A stretch of 64,000 bases of DNA from an uncultured Clostridia bacterium (GTDB lineage: Bacteria; Bacillota; Clostridia; Christensenellales; Borkfalkiaceae): assembly GCA_947627665.1 (NCBI GenBank), contig CANQWX010000005.1:1-64000 (forward strand), read 5' to 3'. Both the position numbers and the translations under genes were made by a program. Under the pieces are notes generated by a model that did no database searches, was not told where the DNA came from, and saw only the letters and a list, made by a program, of their open reading frames with translations. This document shows, in pieces, positions 1 to 9,217 of the stretch; within the stretch, counting starts at the first letter, position 1, and every line of letters begins with the position of its first letter.

Positions 1-2
1 TT

Positions 3-353
3 ACGCCCCGTAAAAAGGGGAGCAAATGGACAGAACTAAACAAGGAGCGAGTTCGCAGATTAGAAGCTTTAGGTCTTGTGACTGATGCGGGAAGAGTAGT
101 TCTCCCTACTATGGGAATTCGCAGTTTTCATATTGATCCTGACATTAAGACGGCGTTGAAGGCTGCGCAGGCGTGGTCAAAGTTCAAATCATTTCCTCCC
201 TTATACCAAAGGGTGCGAACGGGAAATATCGCCTTCTATAAGTAACGAAACCCAGAGATGTACGACAAAATGTTGGCACACTTAATCGTGGAGACCAAAC
301 AAGGTAAAATGTTCGGCGAATGGAATGACTATGGCAGACTGTTAGATTATTAA
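3..353 (+). pseudogene. YdeI/OmdA (OmpD-associated) family protein, 5'-truncated by the window edge, with an in-frame TAA at 243-245
   Basis: Frame 3 reads TPRKKGSKWTELNKERVRRLEALGLVTDAG...FPPLYQRVRTGNIAFYK*RNPEMYDKMLAHLIVETKQGKMFGEWNDYGRLLDY*; the family-like sequence continues in frame after the stop. Confidence 0.7.
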
Positions 354-378
354 ACTTCAATTTAGTGAAATATAATAG

Positions 379-404
379 GCGAGGGCGGTTTGTCCTCGCT
401 TTTT
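379..404 (+). terminator. Rho-independent terminator
   Basis: GCGAGG-gcggtttgt-CCTCGC followed by TTTTT, just after the YdeI-like ORF. Confidence 0.7.
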
Positions 405-410
405 GCATAG

Positions 411-448
411 AAAAAGACCAACCTAACTCGGTTCGAATCAGGTTGGTC
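411..448 (-). terminator. Rho-independent terminator for the toxin-antitoxin operon
   Basis: 9-bp inverted repeat GACCAACCT...AGGTTGGTC; on the minus strand it is followed by TTTTTC. Confidence 0.7.
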
Positions 449-536
449 GTGGTGCCGTGCCGAAGGGGATGATGACCCCGCCCGCCTTCTGTTTACAAAA
501 GAGATCCCCGAGAAGGTCGGGGATAAGACAGATGAT

Positions 537-857
537 CTATTCTAAATTCAAATGTTGGATGTAGTCGGTCCGCCCGTATCGGATGCGCAAAACATAGACA
601 ACGCCCTGCGGCTCGTCAACGCGGTAGAATACGAGAAACTCATCCACTATCAAACGCCGCACCGCATAATCCGGCATACAGGAGAGCTTCACCTTTGCAC
701 CTGAAAACGGAAATTCTTCAAGCCGTCCGATGGCGTCTAAAACGTGCGAAACAAACGCACGCGAGGCATCAGGCGCATAAAGCGTTTCGCGGATATAGTC
801 TGCCGCTTCGTCCAGATCGAGGAGCGCGCGGGGCGCAACGATGATGTTATAAGCCAT
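537..857 (-). CDS. RelE/ParE-family toxin
   Basis: MAYNIIVAPRALLDLDEAADYIRETL...FLVFYRVDEPQGVVYVLRIRYGRTDY; fold-typical C-terminus; overlaps the upstream antitoxin gene. Confidence 0.85.
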   Translation of the reverse strand: MAYNIIVAPRALLDLDEAADYIRETLYAPDASRAFVSHVLDAIGRLEEFPFSGAKVKLSCMPDYAVRRLIVDEFLVFYRVDEPQGVVYVLRIRYGRTDYIQHLNLE

Positions 858-1107
858 ATTTCGTCCGCGTCCTCTGCGCAAAGTCCTTAAAAGTCATGCC
901 CTCGCCGCGTTTGATCGAATCTTCCGCTTCTTTCAGCTCCTTACAAAGCTGCGTTTCGGCGAAAGTGCGGTTATACACTTCCATGCTCATAAGGACCATA
1001 TCCCCATAGCCGTTTTTGGTGATAAAGATCGGTTCATCGGAAGCATTGCACCGTTCCGAAATCGCCGTGGTGTTCTTCAAGTCCCGTATGGGAATGATCT
1101 GTGCCAT
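847..1107 (-). CDS. Phd/YefM-family antitoxin
   Basis: MAQIIPIRDLKNTTAISERCNASDEPIFITKNGYGDMVLMSMEVYNR; overlaps the toxin ORF. Confidence 0.88.
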   Translation of the reverse strand: MAQIIPIRDLKNTTAISERCNASDEPIFITKNGYGDMVLMSMEVYNRTFAETQLCKELKEAEDSIKRGEGMTFKDFAQRTRTKYGL

Positions 1108-1125
1108 ATTTCCCTCCCGATATAA

Positions 1126-1145
1126 TGTGGGATAATTATACCACA
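1126..1145. promoter_or_regulatory. Putative antitoxin operator palindrome over the TA promoter -10
   Basis: TGTGGGATAATTATACCACA is nearly self-complementary (18/20) and contains TATAAT on the minus strand. Confidence 0.55.
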
Positions 1146-1311
1146 GTTTATGCGGGAAGTCAAGGAAATGCAGAAAGAAAATATGCCGATCGTTGGCGCA
1201 TTCTCAAATAACTGCCTTGGCAGGACCAACCGCCGCCTGTTATGTGCAAAACGAAAAAGATTTGTGATTTCCCATAACCTACCGACATTTTTACATTTTC
1301 TATTGAATCAA

Positions 1312-1340
1312 TTGACATTTCCATATATATAGGTTATAAT
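1312..1340 (+). promoter_or_regulatory. Sigma-A type promoter of the EPS operon
   Basis: TTGACA (1312-1317), N17, TATAAT (1335-1340). Confidence 0.85.
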
Positions 1341-1460
1341 TGTTTCCAAAGAACGTAGGTTTTTCCTGTTCCGGCAAGATCATCTAAAACTACCAGAAGG
1401 GACAGACCTGCATTTTTATTCGCCCCGATCGGCACAACATGCGCGCCAAGGAGAAAATTC

Positions 1461-2231
1461 ATGTCGGATGAAGAGCAAGAGGATGTAATATCCGAAAACG
1501 GAAAACCCGTTCCGCACGGAAAACGGGGCTTCCGCTACGGCTGTTACCTCTTCGTAAAGCGCCTCTTCGACATTCTCTCCTCGGGCCTTTTTTTACTTTT
1601 GTTCGGCTGGCTGATCCTGCTGCTGATCCTGATCAAGTGGCTGGAGGACTTCCACAATCCCATCTATGCGTCCAAGCGGGTGGGGAAAAACGGCAAGATC
1701 TTCCGCTTCTACAAGATCCGCTCGATGTGCCCGCATGCGGAGGAAATGAAACAGAAACTCATCGAAGCGGGGCTGAACGAAGCGGACCCGCCCGCCTTCA
1801 AGATGAAGAACGATCCGCGCATCACGCGGGTGGGGCGGGTGTACCGAAAGCTGTCTTTGGACGAGCTGCCGCAGCTCTGGAACATCTTCATCGGCAATAT
1901 GAGCGTGGTCGGTCCCCGTCCGCCGCTGCCGTCCGAAGTGGCGCAGTATACCGAATACCAAAGACACCGCTTGGATGTAAAAGGCGGCCTGCTCTGCCTT
2001 TGGCAGATCAAAAAAAACCGCAACGCGCTCTCGTTCGACGAATGGGTCGCCCTCGACCTCGAGTACATCGAAAAGCGCAGCCTTTGGCTCGACATCAAGA
2101 TCATATCCCGCGCAGTATTCAATATAGTTAGCGGGGGGGGGGGAGAACATGTAGCTTCCCTTCCCGCAAAAACCGTAGAACCCATATTCTTCCTGCGGAG
2201 GCAAGCAGCTAATGCCGGCGCGGGTGTGTAA
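1461..2231 (+). CDS. Sugar-phosphate transferase initiating exopolysaccharide synthesis (monotopic polyprenyl-P PGT), with an 11-G tract near the 3' end
   Basis: VKRLFDILSSG..., KRVGKNGKIFRFYKIRSM, LDELPQLWNIFIGNMSVVGPRPPLPSEV motifs of the bacterial sugar transferase family. Confidence 0.9.
   Translation: MSDEEQEDVISENGKPVPHGKRGFRYGCYLFVKRLFDILSSGLFLLLFGWLILLLILIKWLEDFHNPIYASKRVGKNGKIFRFYKIRSMCPHAEEMKQKLIEAGLNEADPPAFKMKNDPRITRVGRVYRKLSLDELPQLWNIFIGNMSVVGPRPPLPSEVAQYTEYQRHRLDVKGGLLCLWQIKKNRNALSFDEWVALDLEYIEKRSLWLDIKIISRAVFNIVSGGGGEHVASLPAKTVEPIFFLRRQAANAGAGV
2133..2143 (+). repeat. Poly-G tract (11 G), candidate slipped-strand site
   Basis: agttagcGGGGGGGGGGGagaacatg inside the sugar transferase ORF. 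Confidence 0.9.
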
Positions 2232-2880
2232 GGGGGAAACGGGCGGGAAAAGAGGTTTCCGCTACCGCTGCTATCTGTTCGTGAAGCGGGCATTCGATAT
2301 ATGTTCTTCGGGGCTGGTACTTCTGTTGCTTTCGTGGCTCTACCTGATCCTTGCCGTTGTTGTCAAATGCAGCGACGGAGGTCCCGTCTTTTACCGCCAC
2401 AAGCGCGTGGGGAAGGGGGGAAAGGAGATCCTGCTCCCCAAGTTCCGCAGCATGAAGCCGAATGCCGATCGCTTAGAGGACATGCTCACGCCCGAACAGC
2501 TCGGGCAGTACCGCAGGGAATACAAGATGGACGACGATCCGCGCGTCACCAAACTCGGACGTTTTCTGCGGCGGACGAGCCTTGACGAACTTCCCAACGT
2601 CTGGGCGATCTTCACGGGTCGCATCTCGGTGATCGGACCCCGCCCGCTCATGCGGGAAGAAGTGGAGGAAAAGTACGGCAAAGACGCGGACAAGCTCCTC
2701 TCCGTCAAACCGGGCATGATCGGCTGGTGGGCGGCAAACGGCAGGAGCAACGCCACTTACGAAAGCGGCGCACGGCAAAAGCTCGAGCTTTATTATGTCG
2801 ACCACTGTTCGTGCCTGCTCGATCTCAAAATTATTTTCAAGACCGTCGTCTGCGTGTTCAAGCGCACGGGGGCAAAGTGA
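2212..2880 (+). CDS. Second, tandem sugar-phosphate transferase
   Basis: GKRGFRYRCYLFVKRAFDICSSGL, HKRVGKGGKEILLPKFRSM, TSLDELPNVWAIFTGRISVIGPRPLM. Confidence 0.9.
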   Translation: MPARVCKGETGGKRGFRYRCYLFVKRAFDICSSGLVLLLLSWLYLILAVVVKCSDGGPVFYRHKRVGKGGKEILLPKFRSMKPNADRLEDMLTPEQLGQYRREYKMDDDPRVTKLGRFLRRTSLDELPNVWAIFTGRISVIGPRPLMREEVEEKYGKDADKLLSVKPGMIGWWAANGRSNATYESGARQKLELYYVDHCSCLLDLKIIFKTVVCVFKRTGAK

Positions 2881-2885
2881 TCCAT

Positions 2886-4010
2886 ATGAAAGTTTTAACG
2901 TTTTGCGGCTATTATTTCCCGCATGTAGGGGGAATAGAACAGGTAGCGCGGGATTGTATCAACGCGCTCGCGGGGGAATGCGAGCAACGCGTGATCTGCT
3001 TCAACCACGAAAAGGGGAACGCAACCGATGAGGAGGACGGTGTACAAATTGTCCGCGCGGGGTGCTTTGCAAAAGTCGCTTCCCAGCAGCTTTCCTTCGG
3101 CTTTTACGGACTGTTGAAAAAGCAGTTCCGTGAATTTATGCCCGACGTTGTGCTCTTCCATTTCCCGAATCCCTTTGCGGCGCACTATCTTTTGAAACTT
3201 CTCAAAAAATATCCGCGCTGCAAGCTGGTGGTGTATTGGCATCTCGACATCACAAAGCAAAAACTTCTCGGGAAATTTTTCGGCGGACAGACGAAGCGGC
3301 TTTTACGGCGCGCTTCGAAAGTGGTCGCCACAAGCCCAAATTATATCGAAGGCAGTAAATTCCTGCCCGCCTTCCGCACGAAATGCACCGTCGTGCCCAA
3401 TTGCGCCAACAGCGAACGCATCACCGTTTCCGAAAGCAACCTGAGGGAAGCCGCGCGGATCCGCGAAGAGAACAAGGGAAAGACTATTTTATTTGCGCTC
3501 GGGCGGCATGTTCCCTATAAGGGGCTTGAATACCTGATCCGCGCTTCCAAACTGCTCGGGGACGGCTATCAAATCTTTATCGGAGGGGAGGGGGAGCTTA
3601 CCCCACGCCTCAAAGCGCTCGCCGAAGGTGATGAAAAAGTCGTCTTTTTGGGCAGGATCGGCGACGAAGCGCGCAAGGCGTACACCCTTGCCTGCGACAT
3701 CTTCTGCTTCCCTTCCGTGACAAAAAACGAGGCGTTCGGCCTTGCCCTTGCCGAAGCCATGGCGCTCAAAAAGCCCGCCGTCACCTTTACCATCGAGGGA
3801 AGCGGCGTCAATTATGTATCGCTCAACGGCGTCACGGGGATCGAAGTGGCAAACGCCGACGTTCCCGCCTACGCAAAGGCGATCGAAACGCTCGCGGGTG
3901 ACCCGCCGCTGCGCGAACAATACGGAAACGCCGCCCGCGAGAGGGTGGAAACCCTCTTCAGCGAGCCGGTGTTCCGTGAAAATATCCGCTCGCTCTTCCA
4001 AGAGATCTGA
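2886..4010 (+). CDS. Glycosyltransferase family 4
   Basis: MKVLTFCGYYFPHVGGIEQVARD...ALGRHVPYKGLEYLIRA...IFCFPSVTKNEAFGLALAEAMA; start chosen at internal ATG. Confidence 0.9.
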   Translation: MKVLTFCGYYFPHVGGIEQVARDCINALAGECEQRVICFNHEKGNATDEEDGVQIVRAGCFAKVASQQLSFGFYGLLKKQFREFMPDVVLFHFPNPFAAHYLLKLLKKYPRCKLVVYWHLDITKQKLLGKFFGGQTKRLLRRASKVVATSPNYIEGSKFLPAFRTKCTVVPNCANSERITVSESNLREAARIREENKGKTILFALGRHVPYKGLEYLIRASKLLGDGYQIFIGGEGELTPRLKALAEGDEKVVFLGRIGDEARKAYTLACDIFCFPSVTKNEAFGLALAEAMALKKPAVTFTIEGSGVNYVSLNGVTGIEVANADVPAYAKAIETLAGDPPLREQYGNAARERVETLFSEPVFRENIRSLFQEI

Positions 4011-4023
4011 GCGCCGGAAATCC

Positions 4024-5109
4024 ATGGATGAGGAAAAAGAGATGAAAACCTTCGGGATCATAATGGCAGGCGGAGGAGGCGAACGCTTCTGGCCGCTGTC
4101 GAGAAGAGAAAGACCCAAGCAGCTACTGAACCTGAGCGGGAAGGAGGTCATGGTCAACGAGGCGATCGACAGATTGACCCATGTCTGCGCGCGCGCGGAT
4201 ATCCGCGTGGTCACGAACGCGCATCAGCTGAAGGCCATGCGCAGCGCCATTTCCAAGCGGCTCAAAGAGGAACAGATCCTCGCCGAGCCTGCTGCAAGAA
4301 ATACCGTTGCCTGCATCGGCTACGCGGCGATGGAGATCGTCAAGAAAAACGGCGGGGACGGCATCATGGTCATCACGCCCTCCGACGCCTACATCAAGGA
4401 CACCGAAACTTTTTCGAAAGTTTTGCAGACGGCGATCGACACCGCGGAGAAAAAGAACTGCCTCGTAACGGTCGGGATCACGCCCACCTTCCCCGCAACG
4501 GGCTACGGCTACATCCACTTCCGCAAGGAGGGCGGCCCCGCGAAGCAGGTGCTCCGCTTTGTGGAGAAGCCCCCGCTCAAACGCGCCAAGAGATATGTGG
4601 CGAGCGAGGATTACGTCTGGAACAGCGGCATGTTCATCTGGAAGGCCTCCGTGATCCTCGAAAAATACAAGAAATTCATCCCCGACGTCTATGAACTGCT
4701 CTGCCGAATCGGCGACGCCATGAATACGCCCGAGGAAAAGACGGTGTTGGAGGAGCTGTATCCTCTGATCCGCTCCGTTTCCATCGACTATGCCATCATG
4801 GAAAAGAGCAAGGATATCTTCGTCCTGCCGAGCGAATTCGGTTGGAGCGACGTCGGTAGCTGGGATATGCTCTCCAAACTCTACGGAGAGGACGCCAACG
4901 GCAACGTGGTCGTCAGCGACTTTATCGGCGAGGATACCCACAATTCCGTCATCTATGCCAAAAAGAAGTTCGTCGCCACCGTCGGGCTGAAAAACGTCAT
5001 CATCGTAGATACGCCCGACGCGCTCCTCGTCTGCGCCAAGGACCGCGCGCAGGAGGTCAAAAAAATCGTAGAAGATCTTCGTACGCAGGGAAGAGAGGAG
5101 CTGCTTTGA
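4024..5109 (+). CDS. Mannose-1-phosphate guanylyltransferase (start may be ATG 4042, which has a better RBS)
   Basis: FGIIMAGGGGERFWPLSRRERPKQLLNL; RFVEKPP; YVWNSGMFIWK. Confidence 0.92.
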   Translation: MDEEKEMKTFGIIMAGGGGERFWPLSRRERPKQLLNLSGKEVMVNEAIDRLTHVCARADIRVVTNAHQLKAMRSAISKRLKEEQILAEPAARNTVACIGYAAMEIVKKNGGDGIMVITPSDAYIKDTETFSKVLQTAIDTAEKKNCLVTVGITPTFPATGYGYIHFRKEGGPAKQVLRFVEKPPLKRAKRYVASEDYVWNSGMFIWKASVILEKYKKFIPDVYELLCRIGDAMNTPEEKTVLEELYPLIRSVSIDYAIMEKSKDIFVLPSEFGWSDVGSWDMLSKLYGEDANGNVVVSDFIGEDTHNSVIYAKKKFVATVGLKNVIIVDTPDALLVCAKDRAQEVKKIVEDLRTQGREELL

Positions 5110-6821
5110 TGAACCCAGAATACGAGCGCTGGACAAAACCTCCCTTCGACGAGGAGACCCGCCGCGAACTGCTTGCGCTCACCGACGAAAAGGAGATCGA
5201 GGACCGCTTCTACAAAAACCTCTCCTTCGGCACGGGAGGTCTGCGCGGCATCCTCGGCGCGGGCACCAACCGCATGAACCTCTATACCGTCGGGAAAGCT
5301 TCGCAGGGGCTGGCGGATTTCGTCAACGCCCGGACAAAGGACGGCAGCATCGTCATCGCCTATGACAGCCGCCACGGTTCGCGGGAATTTGCTCTCGCCT
5401 CCGCGCTGATCTTTGCGGCGAACGGCATCAAAGCGTATCTTTTCGAACAACTCCGCCCGACCCCCGAGCTATCTTTTGCCGTGCGTCTGTTGCAGGCAAC
5501 GGCGGGGATCGTTATCACGGCAAGCCACAATCCCCCCCAATATAACGGTTACAAGGTGTATTGGTCGGACGGCGGCCAGATCGTCCCGCCCTACGACATG
5601 GGCATCGCCGCCGCGATCGACGCCGTCGGCGACTATACAAACATCAAAAAGATCGGCGAGGAAGAAGCAAAACGGCGCGGTCTGCTCGAGGTGATCGGGC
5701 AAGAAATAGACGACGCCTACATCGCCGCGCTGAAATCGCTCTCGCTGGAACCCGAAGCCATCGCCAAGTGCGCGAGGGAGCTAAAGATCGTCTATACTCC
5801 CTTGAACGGGACGGGGAACCTGCCCGTGCGGCGCATCTTGCGGGAACTGGGCTTCCGCCACGTCTACGTCGTCCCCGAACAGGAGGCGCCCGACGGGGAT
5901 TTCCCCACACTTGCCTACCCGAACCCCGAGGACCCCAAGGCGTTCGAATACGCGCTGCGGCTCGCAAAGGAGAAGGACGCCGACCTCGTGCTCGCCACCG
6001 ATCCCGACGCCGACCGTTTGGGCGTTTACGCCAAGGACACCGTCACGGGGGAGTACATGCCGTTTACGGGCAATATGAGCGGTCTGCTCATCGCCGAATA
6101 CGTTCTCTCGCGCAGGGCTGCGAAGGGACTTCTGCCCAAGGAGGGGAAGGGCGCGCTCGTCACGACCATCGTGTCCTCCAAAATGGCTTACGAGATCGCC
6201 AAGCGGTACGATCTCACGGTCATCGAAGTGCTCACGGGATTTAAGTACATCGGCGAGCAGATCAAACTGCTCGAGGAAACGGGCGAACACACTTATGAGT
6301 TCGGCTATGAGGAGAGCTATGGCTGTCTTGTCGGCACGCACGCGCGGGACAAGGACGCCGTTGCCGCCGTTGCCATGCTCTGCGAAGCCGCGGCGTTTTA
6401 CCGTACGGAAGGGCGCACGCTTTGGGACCAAATGCAGACGATCTACCGCCAATACGGCTATTTCAAAGAGGGGCTGTGCGGCGTAACGCTCGGCGGCGCG
6501 GACGGGGCAAAGCGGATCGACCAAATGATATGCAAGCTCCGCGACTGCCCGCCCGAACAAATCGGCGGGGAAGCGGTAGTCGCCGTGCGCGACTACGAAT
6601 GCGGCCTCCGAAAAGAACTTGGCACGGGGGGCAGCAGCCCCTTGGAGCTGCCGAAGAGCAATGTGCTGTATTTCGAGCTGGAAAACGGCTGGTGCTGCGT
6701 GCGCCCGTCGGGCACGGAGCCGAAGATCAAATTTTACTACGGCGTGAAAGCCGACGACGGCGCCTCGGCGGCAGAAAAACTCGAAGATATCGGTTCGGCG
6801 CTCATGCAACTTGCCGTCTGA
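5109..6821 (+). CDS. Phosphoglucomutase/phosphomannomutase family (alpha-D-phosphohexomutase)
   Basis: LSFGTGGLRGILGAGTNRMN; GIVITASHNPPQYNGYKVY; ATDPDADRLGV; RPSGTEPKIKFY. Confidence 0.95.
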   Translation: MNPEYERWTKPPFDEETRRELLALTDEKEIEDRFYKNLSFGTGGLRGILGAGTNRMNLYTVGKASQGLADFVNARTKDGSIVIAYDSRHGSREFALASALIFAANGIKAYLFEQLRPTPELSFAVRLLQATAGIVITASHNPPQYNGYKVYWSDGGQIVPPYDMGIAAAIDAVGDYTNIKKIGEEEAKRRGLLEVIGQEIDDAYIAALKSLSLEPEAIAKCARELKIVYTPLNGTGNLPVRRILRELGFRHVYVVPEQEAPDGDFPTLAYPNPEDPKAFEYALRLAKEKDADLVLATDPDADRLGVYAKDTVTGEYMPFTGNMSGLLIAEYVLSRRAAKGLLPKEGKGALVTTIVSSKMAYEIAKRYDLTVIEVLTGFKYIGEQIKLLEETGEHTYEFGYEESYGCLVGTHARDKDAVAAVAMLCEAAAFYRTEGRTLWDQMQTIYRQYGYFKEGLCGVTLGGADGAKRIDQMICKLRDCPPEQIGGEAVVAVRDYECGLRKELGTGGSSPLELPKSNVLYFELENGWCCVRPSGTEPKIKFYYGVKADDGASAAEKLEDIGSALMQLAV

Positions 6822-6836
6822 ATATAAGGGCGGGCG

Positions 6837-7910
6837 ATGGCCCGAAAAACGGAGAATACCGTGAAACAGGAAACGAAAAGGGCAACCCAAATTTTTATCA
6901 ATGGGAAATTTTGGGGACAACGCGTTACGGGGGTACAAAGATATGCGCGTGAGATCGTGGCGGAGCTTGACAAGGTCTGCCAAGGTCTTGACGTCACGAT
7001 CGTGCTCCCGAAAGACGCCGCGCAAGTCTGCCCGCCGTATCAAAACATAAAAACGGCCGTTTGCGGCAAAAAGAGTTCTACGCTCTGGGAGCAAACGACC
7101 TTTGCCCGCTATGTGCGCAAACATCATGGCGTTTCGGTCAACCTGTGCAACGCCGCTCCGCTTTTTGCCCCAAAGATCGTGTGCGTCCACGACATGAAGG
7201 CCTTTGCCCATCCCGAATATTTTACCGCAACATTCCGCCTCTGGTATCATATTCTCTTCCGCAACATCATGAAAAAAGCGAAGGCGATCTTGACCGTTTC
7301 CGAATTTTCCAAGCGGGAGATCCTCAAATATTTCCCCAAAATGAAGGCGGAAATCTATGTGGCGGAAAATGCCTGGCAACATTTCGCGCGCACGGAAAAA
7401 AACGATGCGGCGCCCGAAAAATACGGATTGAAGCCGCAGGAGTACTTTTTTGCCCTGAGCAGCCTCGAGCCGAATAAGAATCTCAAGTGGATCATCGGAA
7501 CGGCGCAAAATGCTCCAAACGAGGTATTCGCCGTTGCGGGCGGATTAAACAGCCGCGTCTTTGCGGAAAAGAAAACAGAGCTTCCGCCGAACGTAAAGCT
7601 CCTCGGATATGTGTCGGACGAAGATTCCGCGGGCTTGATGCAAAACTGCAAGGCGTTCCTTTTCGTCACCTTTTACGAGGGTTTCGGGATCCCGCCTTTG
7701 GAAGCGCTCTCGGCGGGGGCGAAGTGCGTCATCGTTTCGGATACGGAAGTCATGCACGAAGTGCTCGGCGAAAACGCCGTTTATGTTTCGCCGCAAGAAT
7801 ATTGCCGCGAACCGGGCGCATTGGCCGTCCCCGTGGGGAACGCCTGCCTCGAAAAATATTCCTGGGAAAGATCGGCGCAAAAGCTGCTTGAAGTATTGAA
7901 AAAAGTATAG
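6837..7910 (+). CDS. Glycosyltransferase (GT4-type)
   Basis: ALSSLEPNKNLKWIIGTA...FLFVTFYEGFGIPPLEALSAGAKCVIVSD. Confidence 0.88.
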   Translation: MARKTENTVKQETKRATQIFINGKFWGQRVTGVQRYAREIVAELDKVCQGLDVTIVLPKDAAQVCPPYQNIKTAVCGKKSSTLWEQTTFARYVRKHHGVSVNLCNAAPLFAPKIVCVHDMKAFAHPEYFTATFRLWYHILFRNIMKKAKAILTVSEFSKREILKYFPKMKAEIYVAENAWQHFARTEKNDAAPEKYGLKPQEYFFALSSLEPNKNLKWIIGTAQNAPNEVFAVAGGLNSRVFAEKKTELPPNVKLLGYVSDEDSAGLMQNCKAFLFVTFYEGFGIPPLEALSAGAKCVIVSDTEVMHEVLGENAVYVSPQEYCREPGALAVPVGNACLEKYSWERSAQKLLEVLKKV

Positions 7911-7918
7911 AGAAAACG

Positions 7919-9217
7919 ATGGAGATCACATTCCTCGGCTATATCGCCGTTTTGCTGACAATTGTATATCTTGTTCTCCGCAAGCGCGATATGTTCCTCT
8001 ATACCGCCGTCTTTTTTTCGGGCTTCAGCGGAGCAAGCGTATTGAATATCGCAGGGGGTTCCATACAGCCTTCCTTCTTTTTTTTCATGATGTTTTTCCT
8101 CCTGACGTTGCGCGGCAATATGACCGTGCGGCTGGACGGACGGTTGATCCTCTTTTTTGTTTATTGCCTGATCAGTATCGTGTTCCCGCCCATTTTTGCG
8201 CGCACGGGCGTACAGATCATCGACCAAGAGGGCGATCTTGTCCCTTTGCACTTTTCGGCGTCGAACGTCATACACATTGCTTACCTTCTGTTTGACCTTG
8301 TTTTTCTGAACACGCTGCTCCGCTACAAGAACGACGGCAAAATTGCAGCAGGGGCCTTTGCCGCCTACCGCTACGGCTTCTATGCCGTGGTGTCGGTCTG
8401 TATTTATCAGATGCTCGCATTCCGTTTCAACCTGCCCTTCGACCGGATCTTCCGCACGGGAGTGCACGGAAATATCCAGGGCACACGGCTCTACGGGCCT
8501 TGCGACGAAGCCTCCATGCTTTGTTATTATCTCGTTCCGTCCATTCTGTTCTGCCTGCAAACCAAGCGCTCTCTTCCGAGCGTGTGTTTCGCATTCCTCG
8601 GGATCCTCGTCGGCGTCCTTTCGGAATCCTCCACATTCCTTGTCGGCATGGCGCTTTTGATCGTTTTGGCGATCCCCGCGTGCGTGCGTTTTCTGTCTGC
8701 GCCGCATTCGGTGAAGGTGTGGCGGGCGATCGCAATCGGGCTGCTTTGTTTGCTTTTCGTCCTCGTCCTTATGGCGGGACGGTTGTCGAGGCTGGTGGAG
8801 CTATTTCTTGAGAAACTCGCAAGGCAAAACGTTTCGGGAGAGGAGCGTTCGTCCACGATGCTGACCTTGATCGGCGTGGGGCTGAGGTTTCCGCTCGGGG
8901 TGGGCTTCGGCAGCGCACGCAGCGCAGACCTATTCTCGAGCTGGCTGTGCAATGTCGGGATCGTCGGCATGGCGATCTTCTTGGTATATGTGATACATTA
9001 CGCGAGAAGCGCATACAAAAACGGATATTTTTCAAGAGCGCTGCCGTTTTTGGTGACGCTCGTGCTGATGTTCATTTCCGTCCCCGAACCCTATAATTTA
9101 TTTGTTTGGTTTTTACTCTTTTACGGTTCTTGCTATATCGAAAGCTTTTCCATGCAAACGAACTGGTTACCCGAAATATCAACGAAACGGCAATGCCTTG
9201 TCAAACGAACTTTATGA
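7919..9217 (+). CDS. O-antigen ligase/polymerase-like (Wzy-type) membrane protein
   Basis: Polytopic membrane protein inside the polysaccharide cluster; GVGLRFPLGVGFGSARS-type region near the C-terminus. Confidence 0.7.
   Translation: MEITFLGYIAVLLTIVYLVLRKRDMFLYTAVFFSGFSGASVLNIAGGSIQPSFFFFMMFFLLTLRGNMTVRLDGRLILFFVYCLISIVFPPIFARTGVQIIDQEGDLVPLHFSASNVIHIAYLLFDLVFLNTLLRYKNDGKIAAGAFAAYRYGFYAVVSVCIYQMLAFRFNLPFDRIFRTGVHGNIQGTRLYGPCDEASMLCYYLVPSILFCLQTKRSLPSVCFAFLGILVGVLSESSTFLVGMALLIVLAIPACVRFLSAPHSVKVWRAIAIGLLCLLFVLVLMAGRLSRLVELFLEKLARQNVSGEERSSTMLTLIGVGLRFPLGVGFGSARSADLFSSWLCNVGIVGMAIFLVYVIHYARSAYKNGYFSRALPFLVTLVLMFISVPEPYNLFVWFLLFYGSCYIESFSMQTNWLPEISTKRQCLVKRTL

Noticed and set aside
425-450. 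tRNA-like GGTTCGAATC string
   Set aside because: Lies in the loop of a terminator hairpin; no acceptor, D or anticodon arms can be formed.
1150-1332. 60-aa plus-strand ORF between the TA module and EPS operon
   Set aside because: No RBS or domain; overlaps the promoter region.
1339-1461. 42-aa minus-strand ORF (MNFLLGAHVVPIGANKNAGLSLLVVLDDLAGTGKTYVLWKQL) with a Walker A-like GTGKT in the EPS leader
   Set aside because: Too short, no RBS support, overlaps the EPS promoter; could be an ATPase relic but I cannot support it.
5781-7508. 575-aa minus-strand ORF across phosphohexomutase and a glycosyltransferase
   Set aside because: Overlaps two confidently assigned genes; no recognisable domain.
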